NCBI RefSeq assembly: GCF_015330125.1
Contig: NZ_JADDXR010000002.1
Span: 2,108,001-2,172,000 of the forward strand
Source: Zobellia nedashkovskayae
GTDB taxonomy: Bacteria; Bacteroidota; Bacteroidia; Flavobacteriales; Flavobacteriaceae
Direction of reading: 5' to 3'
DNA length: 64,000 nucleotides
The translations under genes and the position numbers were made by a program. Of the stretch, positions 36,901-44,897 are shown one piece after another. Positions within the stretch are counted from its first letter, which is position 1. Each line of letters opens with the position of its first letter. Under the pieces are notes generated by a model, which saw nothing but the letters and a program-made list of their open reading frames with translations, made no database searches and was not told the origin of the DNA.

Positions 36901-38934
36901 GGAATTGTATTCGATAATTTTAAACTACAGACTTTCTTGGGGTTTTTAAATCCTGATGAGACCTTGGCATCCGGTTTGGTAAAGGGCGATTTAATTATAG
37001 AAAATCCTTTTGGTGCTACAGGCTTGGTTGCAGATTTTAAAATCAATTCTTTGGAGGCGTTACAAAACCCTTTGGGTAATCTTACCCTAAAAGCAAATTC
37101 TACCGGTAATGCTGCATACGACTTTAACTTGGCCTTAAAAGGTGGTGGGGCAGACTTGGACTTGAAAGGGGACTATGCCGCGGCGGAAACAGGAGCTAAG
37201 CTAAATTTAGACCTTGATTTAAACCGGATAGAACTAAAAACAATTGAAGCTTTTACAGAAGGAGTCATCAAAGATTCTCACGGTGCATTATCGGGAAAAG
37301 TAAATGTTTCCGGTACTACAGCTTCGCCAGAATATGCTGGAACTATAAACTTTACCGGTGTAGATTTTAATTTGGCTGAGGTAAATTCTGTTTTTAAAGT
37401 GACGGATGAACAACTAAAATTGGACACTGATGGTGTGTATTTTGATAGTTTTGAAATCACGGATGCAGATGGTAGCGATTTTACCGTACAAGGTGCCGTA
37501 CTCACAAAAGACTTGTTAAACCCTTCTTTTGATTTAAAGTTGACAGCGGAAAACTTCCGGGTGTTAAATTCCTCGAAAGAAGATAATGAGTTGTATTACG
37601 GTACTGCCAGTTTGGATGCAGACCTAAAGGTAGAGGGAGACTTGGACCTTCCAAAGATAAGTGGCAAACTACGTGTTCGGAAAATTACGGATGTTACCTA
37701 CGTAGTGCCGGAATCGCAATTGGATGTTGAGGAACGTGATGGCGTTGTGCTTTTTGTAAACCGTGAGAACCCTGATGCTATTTTAACGAAAAGCGACCAA
37801 GAAGAAACACCTTCCCTTTTTAAGGGAATGGATATTAGAGCAGTACTGGAAATTGCCGAAGATGCGGATTTTCATATAATCATAGATGAGCGAACGGGAG
37901 ATAATCTGGAAGTTTCTGGAGATGCAGCTCTTAATCTAAACGTTGAGCCTAATGGAAGAATAAACCTCTCCGGGAGGTATGAGTTAAAATCAGGACACTA
38001 TGAGACCAATCTTTACAATCTTGTAAACCGCAGGTTTGAAATCAAACCTGGTAGTACAATTACATGGCAAGGAGACCCCACGGATGCAAAATTAGATGTG
38101 ACGGCAATCTATAATATAGAAACGTCTGCAGAGTCTTTAATGTCTTCCGTTACCTCAAGTGAAGATTTGAGCGTTAGTTCAAAATATAATGAGGTGCTGC
38201 CTTTTATTGTATATCTTAATGTAGATGGCGAGCTTTTGCAGCCGGAGCTATCCTTTGGTTTAGATATGCCAGAAGATGAACAGGGAGCCTTAAGTGGTGC
38301 CGTTTATGGACGTGTTCAGCAATTGAACAGCCAAGAAGCAGAACTGAACAAACAGGTCTTTTCACTATTGGCTTTGAGCAGATTTTATCCAGATTCTGGT
38401 AGTGACGGTAGCTCGGGAGGAACAGCGGCAATTGCTCGGGATAACGTTAATAAGGTGCTTTCTGGTGAGCTCAATTCATTCTCGGATAAAGTTTTTGGTA
38501 ATACAGGTGTTGAGGTAGGATTTGATTTAGACAGTTTTACGGATTACCAAGGCGATAGCCCTGAAGATAGGACGCAATTGAACATTAGTGCAAAGAAAAA
38601 GTTGTTTGATGATCGTTTGGTGGTGACTGCGGGTAGTGCTGTAGATGTTGAAGGTAGCGCGCAATCAGAAGATGAGGCCACGTCTATAATAGGAAATGTA
38701 AGTTTGGAATACACGCTTACCAAAGATGGTAGGTATCGCTTACGCGGATTTCGTAAGAGTGAATATGAAAATATTATTGACGGCCAGTTAATTGTGACCG
38801 GAATGGCGGTTATTTTTAATAGGGAATTTAATAAATTTAGTCAGTTGTTCAGCCCCGTTAAAAAGGATTCCGATAAGAAAGGAAAGAAAAAGGAAGCGGA
38901 TAAAGAGGAGAATCAACCAAAGGAAGATAAGTAA
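33928..38934 (+). CDS. tamB: TamB-like translocation and assembly module protein
   Basis: A very large envelope protein of about 1668 residues. I start at ATG 33928; the frame is open to TTG 33919, three codons earlier. One N-terminal membrane helix (LVVLLIFLGIVLFIRS) is followed by an AsmA-like start (GKLTNYVSQKTNTKVEIDRL). The long beta-rich repeats are typical of bridge-like lipid-transport proteins. The C-terminal DUF490 region has GRYELKSGHYETNLYNLVNR, then VYGRVQQLNS and a beta-strand end, with a lysine/glutamate-rich tail. It should span the periplasm and work with the outer-membrane partner encoded 1 bp downstream, in outer-membrane protein insertion or lipid supply. Confidence 0.92.
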   Translation: MQKEKRKNRGLRRLGRVSLVVLLIFLGIVLFIRSQWGQDIIVGKLTNYVSQKTNTKVEIDRLFLTFSGNVFLEGLYLEDTKGDTLIYSKNLEMNLPLTPLVFSNELSLKSATWEGLRANIRREEASEDFNFTFLVDAFAPADTTTTTTDTEPMQISIGELDFKDFKIDYDDQFLGIDSRIQLGELVLDADETDLDKLRFELDRLKLSNTEIFYKQTKPFVSEDATESIMPYFAVNSLQLQNVKADYNSVPDTINAKLDLQDFELELPKADLATNNIEVDRIALKGSSISLRLPATNDKVDLTATNISDAAFEWPKFLVSADEIDFQDNRIVYAMGTAEPQKGKFNANAISLSDFKLQANDVNYQPKKVKIDLKAFSFLEESGIALKSLKFNANVNDTSAALEELQLLVNESSLAGQMTLNYPSVEKLMDAPEQTQVDVKLKEIYLNLNDAFTLQPELAENTYLQAASKHLIEGEISAQGTLQKIDIKNIDLNWGETTRFAAQGNLQNVIQPDSLYFNFETIKLNTVKEDVAQFVSEQELGVTLPKTIVLNAQAKGRVDDLSATAALIIPEGAVTANGAYKDGNEMRFDGNIKVDSLQIDKLLNNPELGVVSFTMDASGGGDINNLDAKIKTDFTQLILSNYDFSALKLKGDIENGKGVIDLSFKDDNLNFLAKSNVVLDSLSSRLDLDLNVIGADLYALGVTKEGVKVGLQLNAQYSGNAEAYQIDAQIKNGVAVYDNEQYQMGPVNLKSAIDKANTDVTVNSDFLVGSLKSNAPPQALSDALTRQFENYFKDATDEVIAPDSVQLKMNMKLSPTPFLTEVFLRDVDRLDSVLVEADFDALTKKLNANLHVPAISYQGSSIDSLNAKVTGNATNLNFTAGFAGLVSDPIHIKRTYLEGDLKNKKLFLDFVAMDDSVDIAKVSSQLTLSKDTTLIHIDPSNLVLNKKEWSVPEDNQIAIGEQLLRLKNMKFTRNEQSLTISDQLPNQAKEHIGIVFDNFKLQTFLGFLNPDETLASGLVKGDLIIENPFGATGLVADFKINSLEALQNPLGNLTLKANSTGNAAYDFNLALKGGGADLDLKGDYAAAETGAKLNLDLDLNRIELKTIEAFTEGVIKDSHGALSGKVNVSGTTASPEYAGTINFTGVDFNLAEVNSVFKVTDEQLKLDTDGVYFDSFEITDADGSDFTVQGAVLTKDLLNPSFDLKLTAENFRVLNSSKEDNELYYGTASLDADLKVEGDLDLPKISGKLRVRKITDVTYVVPESQLDVEERDGVVLFVNRENPDAILTKSDQEETPSLFKGMDIRAVLEIAEDADFHIIIDERTGDNLEVSGDAALNLNVEPNGRINLSGRYELKSGHYETNLYNLVNRRFEIKPGSTITWQGDPTDAKLDVTAIYNIETSAESLMSSVTSSEDLSVSSKYNEVLPFIVYLNVDGELLQPELSFGLDMPEDEQGALSGAVYGRVQQLNSQEAELNKQVFSLLALSRFYPDSGSDGSSGGTAAIARDNVNKVLSGELNSFSDKVFGNTGVEVGFDLDSFTDYQGDSPEDRTQLNISAKKKLFDDRLVVTAGSAVDVEGSAQSEDEATSIIGNVSLEYTLTKDGRYRLRGFRKSEYENIIDGQLIVTGMAVIFNREFNKFSQLFSPVKKDSDKKGKKKEADKEENQPKEDK

Positions 38935-38935
38935 T

Positions 38936-41257
38936 ATGAAGTTGAGAACAACATCTATTTTTCGAGTTTTTATACTCCTCTGTTTAACGATGCAATATGC
39001 ATGTAGTGTTGGAAAGTATATACCTGAGGGCGAAATTTTGTTTAGCGGCACGGAAATTAAGGTAGAATCGGAAGAGGAAAAACGGGCTTTAAAACCAGTA
39101 GAACAAGAGTTAGGAACTTTGATTACCCCAGCCCCTAATTCAGATGTTTTAGGAATGCGCTTGGGGCTTTATTACCACTATAAGGCCCAGAAGAAAAAGC
39201 CAGGTTTCCTCAATAAATGGCTAAATAAAAAATTTGGTGAAGAGCCAGTGTATTTAAGTGATGTAAATACGAACCGTATGGAAGAGCTAATGCTCAACCG
39301 TCTTGATAACCGGGGATTTTTCTACAGTAAAGTTGCTTCGGAAATAGATAGTACTAAAAAGTACGCTTCGGTAACATATAAAGCGGATTTGGCCAAGCCC
39401 TATACTTTGCAGGAATGGAAGATTGATAGGGATACTCTACCCATTTATGACCAAATAGAGACGGCTATGACTGGTACAAAGCTAAAGGCTGGAGAGCGTT
39501 TTGACTTGGAATTATTGAAGTACGAACGAGAGCGAATAGATACTCATCTTAAAAGTCAAGGATACTATAATTTTAATTCTGACTTTCTCATTTTTGAGGC
39601 AGATACCAATCGCTATGATAGTAGAAAATTCGATTTGTTTCTTCGGTTGAAAAAAGGGACACCAAAGAAATCTATCGTTCCGTACCGTATTGATTCTATT
39701 GCGGTTTACCCCAATTATTCCATTGAAAACGATAGCTTGCCACAGCCTTCTGCAGTTACAGAGGAAAATGGGATTTATTTTATTCAAGATGAGGAGTTTT
39801 TTAAACCAAAAAAATTGGAGCCTTACATTCTTTTTGAAAAAGGAGAGTCATACAATTCAGAAACTGCGCGGCTTACAAGCAACCGGTTAGCCGCTTTGGG
39901 TAGTTATAAGTTTGTAAACATTAGGTTTAATGAAACAGATACCACGAATATTGAAGATCAGGGTTCATTAAATGCAGACATCTTCTTATCGCCTTTAACA
40001 AAAAGATCTATCCGTACGGAACTACAGGTCCTAACAAAATCTAATGGCTACGCGGGGCCGGGAATAGCTGCTACATATAACAATCGTAACATATTTAATG
40101 GAGGCGAAACGTTTAGTCTCACAGGAGATTTTTCCTATGAAAGCCAAATATCTGGAGGGGATGATGCAGGGCAAACCAGTATTGCGGGCGGACTGACGGC
40201 CAATTTATTGTTACCTAGGTTAGTGCCTTTTTCGCCTAGCAGATTTAACTATTCCGTTCCAAAGACCAAAATAAGTTTGGGAGGCGATATTTTACTAAGG
40301 AGCGATTATTATACCCTGACCTCCTTTAATACTTCTTTTGGGTATACATGGAAAGCAAATAAGTTCGTTTATCACGAATTGAATCCTATTAGTATTACGT
40401 ATGTGAACCTTGCAGATACCACAGAAGAGTTTGAGGAAATTTTGGATGAAAACTCTTATTTGAGCAGTAGTTTTGAACAGCAGTTCATTGCTGGTATCAA
40501 TTATACTTTTACCTATAATGAGTTGGTTGATGATAATAAAGACCGCCCCATTTACGTGTCTACAAGTTTAGATATTGCAGGTAATACCCTAAACTTGTTA
40601 AGTGGAGGAAAGAGTTCCGTTTTTGGATTGGAATATGCACAATATGCTAAAGCAGATATAGATTTTAGGTATTACTTGAAATGGGGCAAAGAAAGCGCTC
40701 TAGTAAGTAGATTGTACGCAGGCTGGGGTATTCCCTATGGCAATTCTACAACATTGCCTTTTGTAAAACAATTCTACTCTGGCGGTCCATATAGTGTTCG
40801 TGCATTTGAAATTAGGTCCCTAGGGCCTGGTACTTTTGTAAGTGATGAAGATAGTACCAGTTCTTACTACGATCAATCCGGGAACCTTAGGCTAGAGGCC
40901 AATCTAGAATATCGTTTTCCTATTTGGTCTTATTTAAAAGGAGCTTTGTTTGTAGATGCCGGTAATATTTGGTTGACTAGCGAGGTAGAAATAGACGAAG
41001 ACGATGATGAAGATAGCATAGCTTTGAGTGAGGAATTAATGTCAGAAGGAACCTTTGGTTCCGATTGGATGAAGGAGTTGGGTATTGGAGTTGGTTTTGG
41101 ACTTCGGGTAGATATACAGAGTTTTGTAATCCGTTTTGATCTTGCTTCGCCATTACAGGTTCCTTATAATGATGAAGGAGAGCGATTGCGTACGCCTTTC
41201 TTTGGAGGTGGAAGCGGCAATCTGGTCTTTAATTTTGCTATTGGTTATCCTTTTTAA
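38936..41257 (+). CDS. tamL: TamL-type lipidated BamA/TamA-family outer-membrane protein
   Basis: A 773-residue Omp85-family protein. The signal peptide ends in TMQYAC with Cys23, so it is probably lipidated, as in the TamA variant (TamL) of Bacteroidota. POTRA-like repeats cover about residues 30-330. The C-terminal 16-strand barrel includes VYLDN-like repeats and the family motif region GGPYSVRAFEIRSLGPGTF near 620. It ends NLVFNFAIGYPF, with the terminal aromatic expected of a barrel. It follows tamB after 1 bp, as expected for a working pair. Confidence 0.9.
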   Translation: MKLRTTSIFRVFILLCLTMQYACSVGKYIPEGEILFSGTEIKVESEEEKRALKPVEQELGTLITPAPNSDVLGMRLGLYYHYKAQKKKPGFLNKWLNKKFGEEPVYLSDVNTNRMEELMLNRLDNRGFFYSKVASEIDSTKKYASVTYKADLAKPYTLQEWKIDRDTLPIYDQIETAMTGTKLKAGERFDLELLKYERERIDTHLKSQGYYNFNSDFLIFEADTNRYDSRKFDLFLRLKKGTPKKSIVPYRIDSIAVYPNYSIENDSLPQPSAVTEENGIYFIQDEEFFKPKKLEPYILFEKGESYNSETARLTSNRLAALGSYKFVNIRFNETDTTNIEDQGSLNADIFLSPLTKRSIRTELQVLTKSNGYAGPGIAATYNNRNIFNGGETFSLTGDFSYESQISGGDDAGQTSIAGGLTANLLLPRLVPFSPSRFNYSVPKTKISLGGDILLRSDYYTLTSFNTSFGYTWKANKFVYHELNPISITYVNLADTTEEFEEILDENSYLSSSFEQQFIAGINYTFTYNELVDDNKDRPIYVSTSLDIAGNTLNLLSGGKSSVFGLEYAQYAKADIDFRYYLKWGKESALVSRLYAGWGIPYGNSTTLPFVKQFYSGGPYSVRAFEIRSLGPGTFVSDEDSTSSYYDQSGNLRLEANLEYRFPIWSYLKGALFVDAGNIWLTSEVEIDEDDDEDSIALSEELMSEGTFGSDWMKELGIGVGFGLRVDIQSFVIRFDLASPLQVPYNDEGERLRTPFFGGGSGNLVFNFAIGYPF

Positions 41258-41471
41258 TTTGGTGTTTTGAGCTTTGTGCCTGACAATAGCTATGTTTTTT
41301 TGGGTTAATCTGGAAAAATAATAGTAATAAGCTTTACTTTTGCTATCTTATTCCAATCTTTTTTTCATACTGGGTACTTCAGTTGTAGAAAAGTGAAGAT
41401 AATTATGAGTTTTAATGAGTGCTTTGCCCTATTTGCCATAATAGTCGCCAGCTGAAATACTTCCTTCTATT

Positions 41472-41912
41472 TTGATACATACCCTAACTTACGAATCAAA
41501 AGCAATTAAAAAATTGACTATTACCGATGTAGAAGCTATTCTGGCCACTGCTAAATTGTTTAATAGTCAGAATGACATTACAGGCTGTCTTATTTTCTAT
41601 AAAAGAAGATTTATTCAGATTTTAGAAGGTGATAAGGAAAACGTTAAAGACCTTTTTGAAAAAGTCAAGAAAGATAAGCGTCATAAAGAGGTTTACCTCT
41701 TGTCTGAAGGACCAATTGAGAAGCGTAATTTTCCAAATTGGGGAATGGTCTATTATCCTATAGATGATAATGAAGCAAATAGAAACGAGTACGAACAGTT
41801 CAAAAGGAACTTGTTATTACTGGCAGACTTAACGGTGCATTCCAATCAAACCGCAATTCTTTTCTGGAAACGCATGAAATTGCTAATTACCACACCACCG
41901 GATCATATATAA
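41472..41912 (+). CDS. BLUF-domain blue-light sensor
   Basis: A 146-residue single-domain BLUF protein that would bind FAD and sense blue light. Key residues are visible: Tyr7 in TLTYESKA, Asn in LFNSQNDITGCL near position 35, and Gln in RRFIQILEG near 53. The domain ends near residue 95, and a short helical tail follows. No ATG precedes the domain in frame (a TAG lies at 41442), so TTG at 41472 is the most likely start. No output domain is attached, so it must signal through a partner, perhaps one of the nearby regulators. Confidence 0.87.
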   Translation: MIHTLTYESKAIKKLTITDVEAILATAKLFNSQNDITGCLIFYKRRFIQILEGDKENVKDLFEKVKKDKRHKEVYLLSEGPIEKRNFPNWGMVYYPIDDNEANRNEYEQFKRNLLLLADLTVHSNQTAILFWKRMKLLITTPPDHI

Positions 41913-41952
41913 ACTGGGTATAACACTTTGTTTCACGGAATAAAAAGCATAA

Positions 41953-41981
41953 AAAAAACGGCAATGAAATTGCCGTTTTTT
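41953..41981. terminator. Bidirectional terminator between BLUF and dps genes
   Basis: AAAAAACGGCAA pairs with TTGCCGTTTTTT around a TGAAA loop. The A and T flanks give a U tract in both directions. It lies between convergent genes and serves both. Confidence 0.9.
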
Positions 41982-42001
41982 GTTTGTACAGTTTTTAACA
42001 A

Positions 42002-42502
42002 TTAATCAAATTGCTTTAATGATGCTCTCAACATCCAAGCCATTTGTTCATGAGCTTGTAAAATACCTGTTATAAAATCTGCAGTACCTTCATCATTATG
42101 GGCTTCTGCGTTGTCTCCAATACTTTCTCTTATAAACTTAATTACTTTATCGTGGTCCTTTAGTAAGGCGGTCATAAAGCTTGCGCTGTCTGTTTGATCA
42201 GGCTTGTTCTCTTCAAGATGAGACAATTCCAAAAATTCTTTTAAAGTACCCGGAGAATAGAACCCCAGCATACGGATACGTTCCGCTACTTCATCAATAA
42301 ATGTTTCCAATTTTCCGTACTCTTCTTCAAAGAAAACGTGCTTGGTATGAAAATCTATACCTTCTACGTTCCAGTGTGCGTTACGTGTCTTTGTGTATAA
42401 TAAAAACTCGTCGGCCAATAATTGGCGTAACATTTTTACTACTGCTTCACGATTTGACTTCTTTATGCCTATCTCGGCTTTTTGGGCTTCTTTAACCTCC
42501 AT
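42002..42502 (-). CDS. dps: Dps/ferritin-like DNA-protection protein
   Basis: A 166-residue Dps-family protein. The ferroxidase signature NAHWNVEGIDFHTKHVFFEE, with nearby FIDEVAERIRMLG, gives the His, Asp and Glu ligands at the dimer interface. The lysine-bearing N-terminus is the usual DNA-contact tail. Dps forms a 12-subunit shell that oxidises iron with peroxide and shields DNA in starvation. It is divergent from the YciE-like gene across 217 bp, an arrangement that suggests shared stress control. Confidence 0.93.
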   Translation of the reverse strand: MEVKEAQKAEIGIKKSNREAVVKMLRQLLADEFLLYTKTRNAHWNVEGIDFHTKHVFFEEEYGKLETFIDEVAERIRMLGFYSPGTLKEFLELSHLEENKPDQTDSASFMTALLKDHDKVIKFIRESIGDNAEAHNDEGTADFITGILQAHEQMAWMLRASLKQFD

Positions 42503-42719
42503 GATATTTTGTTTTTAGATTCAAGTACAATTTACGACCGAACTTCTCTTTGGGTTGACCTGAAAAAGTTATTAATTACTCCAAAAAAATCTATCTTTAA
42601 ATAGAGATTTTTGCTTGCTATTACAGCATTTTTTTCTTCAAATAAGTCAATTCAGCATAACGTTTTTGGCTATTTTTAAAATTAGGATTAAGGAGTATTA
42701 ATAAGTTACGAAAAGAGAT

Positions 42720-43214
42720 ATGAAGACGTTAAACGACTTATTCGAGTATCAGCTTAAAGATTTATATAGCGCAGAAACCCAACTTTTGGCAGCTTTACCA
42801 GATATAATGGAACATGCTAATGATGAAGGATTAAAGCAAGTTTTTGAAAACCAGTTGGAAGATACAAAAGAGCAAAAAAGTAGAATAGAAAATATTTGTG
42901 ACGAATTAAGTATATCGCCTACCGGGGAAACCTGCCAAGCTATGAAAGGACTTATCAAAGAGGCGAAACATTTTATAGAAGAGGTAGAAAATGATGAGGT
43001 AATGGACGTAGGTCTAGTAGCAGAAATACAGCGTGTACAGCATTATGAGATTTCTGGCTACGGTAGTGCGGTTCGTTTTGCGAAAGAATTAGGGCTCAGG
43101 AAAATTGCAAAAACATTGCAAAAGACTCTAAATGAAGAGTACGATGCAGACGATACCTTAGAAAAATTTGCTGAAACCCGATTGAATAAAAAAGCCATTG
43201 GCGGAAACGTCTAA
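42720..43214 (+). CDS. YciE-like ferritin-fold protein (DUF892)
   Basis: A 164-residue protein of the DUF892/YciE family. The start TLNDLFEYQLKDLYSAETQL and the middle EIQRVQHYEISGYGSAVRFA are characteristic. The fold is a ferritin-like four-helix bundle with possible metal ligands, and members are induced by osmotic or other stress. Its biochemical role is not established. It is divergent from dps and converges with the DUF3817 gene. Confidence 0.9.
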   Translation: MKTLNDLFEYQLKDLYSAETQLLAALPDIMEHANDEGLKQVFENQLEDTKEQKSRIENICDELSISPTGETCQAMKGLIKEAKHFIEEVENDEVMDVGLVAEIQRVQHYEISGYGSAVRFAKELGLRKIAKTLQKTLNEEYDADDTLEKFAETRLNKKAIGGNV

Positions 43215-43274
43215 TTGCTGCATTTGCTAATTACATGTTCTTCTTAAATCAAAAAGTGAGGCAGATTTACCTCT

Positions 43275-43589
43275 TTAGCTCGCAGAGTAAAGTTGGCTGA
43301 AAATTTTTCTATCAATATAAAATGTGCCAAATGGGATGAAGCAGGCCAAAATAACCTTCCATGTTGTCTTGCGAAATCTCCAATTTTGCTCAATTCCTAC
43401 ACCAACAGTATTTATTATAAAAAGCAAGAACAGTGCCCCGTGTATTGGTCCAAGTGATTTTGTTAGGCTGGGGTCTAGAAAGAAATATTTCATGGGAACG
43501 GCAACGAACACAAGTATTAAAAGTGAGATACCTTCCAAAAACCCGATAATTCTAAGTCGGCCTAGTTTAGTTTTAAATAAATCTATCAT
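43275..43589 (-). CDS. DUF3817 membrane protein
   Basis: A 104-residue membrane protein with three hydrophobic helices. The signature RLRIIGFLEGISLLILVFVA, then PIHGALFLLFI and PFGTFYIDRKI, matches DUF3817. Function is unknown in the family. It begins 2 bp after the stop of the upstream membrane protein, so both are under the operator at 44086-44105. Confidence 0.85.
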   Translation of the reverse strand: MIDLFKTKLGRLRIIGFLEGISLLILVFVAVPMKYFFLDPSLTKSLGPIHGALFLLFIINTVGVGIEQNWRFRKTTWKVILACFIPFGTFYIDRKIFSQLYSAS

Positions 43590-43591
43590 AA

Positions 43592-44050
43592 TTATCTAAT
43601 ATAAGGTCTGTTTGCTAGAGGTGAAAAGGGCCAGGGTATGGCTATCACAATTACAAAAAGTGCAATAGAGAACCATACCAACATGGTTTTAAATTTTTCT
43701 TTATCACTCATTCTCCGTTTTGCCAATGAAGATCCAATAGTCAATAGTACAATGGCTGATAACATTAGGTTGCTATGAATTAAGCCAAAAAACAGGCTGT
43801 CAAAATGGTGTAATGCTTGACTGAAATTCTTCCAGAAATACATTACAATGGGACTTTTTACATAAAGAATAATACCAACAACTAACTGAATGTGGGCAAT
43901 GGTTGCAGTCCAGTGTCTAACCAGGTTATCGGTCTTAGTAAAATGTAAATTTTGAAAATAGCCTTTATAGGCTCTGAAAATAGCGTAGAGGATACTGAGT
44001 AAAACAAGCCAACGGACTATGGAATGTAAAAATGTAAGGGTTTGATACAT
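43592..44050 (-). CDS. Cytochrome-b-like small membrane protein
   Basis: About 152 residues with four hydrophobic helices: residues 1-20, 45-65, 88-110 and 120-140. Several histidines in the helices (FLHSIVRW, RHWTATIAHIQL, FGLIHSNLML) could bind heme, as in small cytochrome b-like proteins; this is inference. The frame is open to an ATG at 44086. I chose ATG 44050 because the -7 box at 44074-44081 lies downstream of the earlier codon. It forms an operon with the DUF3817 gene, probably repressed by the adjacent TetR protein. Confidence 0.75.
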   Translation of the reverse strand: MYQTLTFLHSIVRWLVLLSILYAIFRAYKGYFQNLHFTKTDNLVRHWTATIAHIQLVVGIILYVKSPIVMYFWKNFSQALHHFDSLFFGLIHSNLMLSAIVLLTIGSSLAKRRMSDKEKFKTMLVWFSIALFVIVIAIPWPFSPLANRPYIR

Positions 44051-44073
44051 TAATAATGAATTCAATATTAATG

Positions 44074-44105
44074 CAAATATAATCAAACATACTAACTAGT
44101 ATGTT
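44074..44105 (-). promoter_or_regulatory. Promoter with TetR operator in its spacer
   Basis: On the minus strand TATATTTG (44074-44081) matches the -7 consensus. A perfect 9-2-9 palindrome, AACATACTA-AC-TAGTATGTT (44086-44105), fills the position between the -7 and -33 boxes. The -33 position itself is poor (ATG for TTG). A core of the same palindrome recurs before the tetR start at 44716. Repressor binding here would block the membrane-protein operon. Confidence 0.7.
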
Positions 44106-44115
44106 CCATTTGAAA

Positions 44116-44709
44116 TTATTGACTAAGATTTTTTAAGTAGTACTTAAGTTCCTCCAAATAAAGGTAATAGCAATCCGTGCTATGAGACACTTTACCAAAA
44201 TTTCTAATGCCCCAATAACCGGATATTATAAACAAAGCCACCTGTTTTGGGTTTGCAGCGCTATTGATTTTACCTTTTTCTATTCCTCTCTTAATACTGT
44301 TTTCTACTGCAGTTTGCCATGCTAATACTAACTCATTAAGTGCCTCCGAGAATTTGGAATTCCAAGGAGTCATTTCTTGGGTTAAGTTGCTTGCGGGACA
44401 ACCATATTCAAGTTTTAGGAAAGGAGTCTCTAATAATAGGGCTTTGGTCATCAAATAAATATCCTCAACTGGTTTTGAACTGTTTTGTAAGGGAATAATA
44501 AAAGCATCGTGCATGTTAGGTTTTACAATTTCATTAATAATTGCAACTCCCATATCATCTTTGGTTTTAAAGTGATAATAGAAAGCACCCTTTGTTACTT
44601 TTGTAGTTGCTATAATTTCATCAATGCTAGTTGACTGATAACCCTTTTTGTAAATCAAGTCAAAAGCTTTCTCAAGAATAGTGTGCCGGGTATTGGATGC
44701 TTTAGTCAT
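44116..44709 (-). CDS. TetR/AcrR-family transcriptional repressor
   Basis: A 197-residue regulator. The N-terminal helix-turn-helix is clear: RHTILEKAFDLIYKKGYQST, then IDEIIATTKVTKGAFYYHFKTKDDM. The C-terminal ligand-binding half (residues 60-197) contains LEYGCPASNLTQEM with one cysteine, and an aromatic end. Palindromes with the core ATACTAAyTAGTAT lie directly before its own gene and before the downstream membrane-protein operon. It probably represses both and is released by an unknown ligand. Confidence 0.92.
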   Translation of the reverse strand: MTKASNTRHTILEKAFDLIYKKGYQSTSIDEIIATTKVTKGAFYYHFKTKDDMGVAIINEIVKPNMHDAFIIPLQNSSKPVEDIYLMTKALLLETPFLKLEYGCPASNLTQEMTPWNSKFSEALNELVLAWQTAVENSIKRGIEKGKINSAANPKQVALFIISGYWGIRNFGKVSHSTDCYYLYLEELKYYLKNLSQ

Positions 44710-44715
44710 AAAAAG

Positions 44716-44729
44716 ATACTAATTAGTAT
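44716..44729. promoter_or_regulatory. TetR auto-operator
   Basis: ATACTAATTAGTAT is a perfect 14-bp palindrome 7 bp before the tetR start codon. It differs in one base from the core of the palindrome at 44086-44105, so both probably bind the same repressor. Confidence 0.75.
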
Positions 44730-44837
44730 GAAACGCAAAGTACATAAAAAAACTAATGAGTTAGTCCAATATTTATCATAAAGGAAACTGCAAATTTTGT
44801 GGTTTTTACGAGCAACATTAACTTTTAGACATAAAAA

Positions 44838-44860
44838 AACCGACACTAAAAGTGCCGGTT
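44838..44860 (-). terminator. Terminator of the AraC-family gene
   Basis: AACCGACAC pairs with GTGCCGGTT with one mismatch, around a TAAAA loop. Read on the minus strand, seven T follow directly. It lies 38 bp after the regulator's stop codon. Confidence 0.85.
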
Positions 44861-44897
44861 ACCATTATTAACAACCAAACTATTCTAACCAAAATTC

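Noticed and set aside
44051..44086. Upstream ATG start for the cytochrome-b-like protein
   Set aside because: The -7 promoter box and half of the operator region lie between this codon and ATG 44050, so the codon would not be transcribed.
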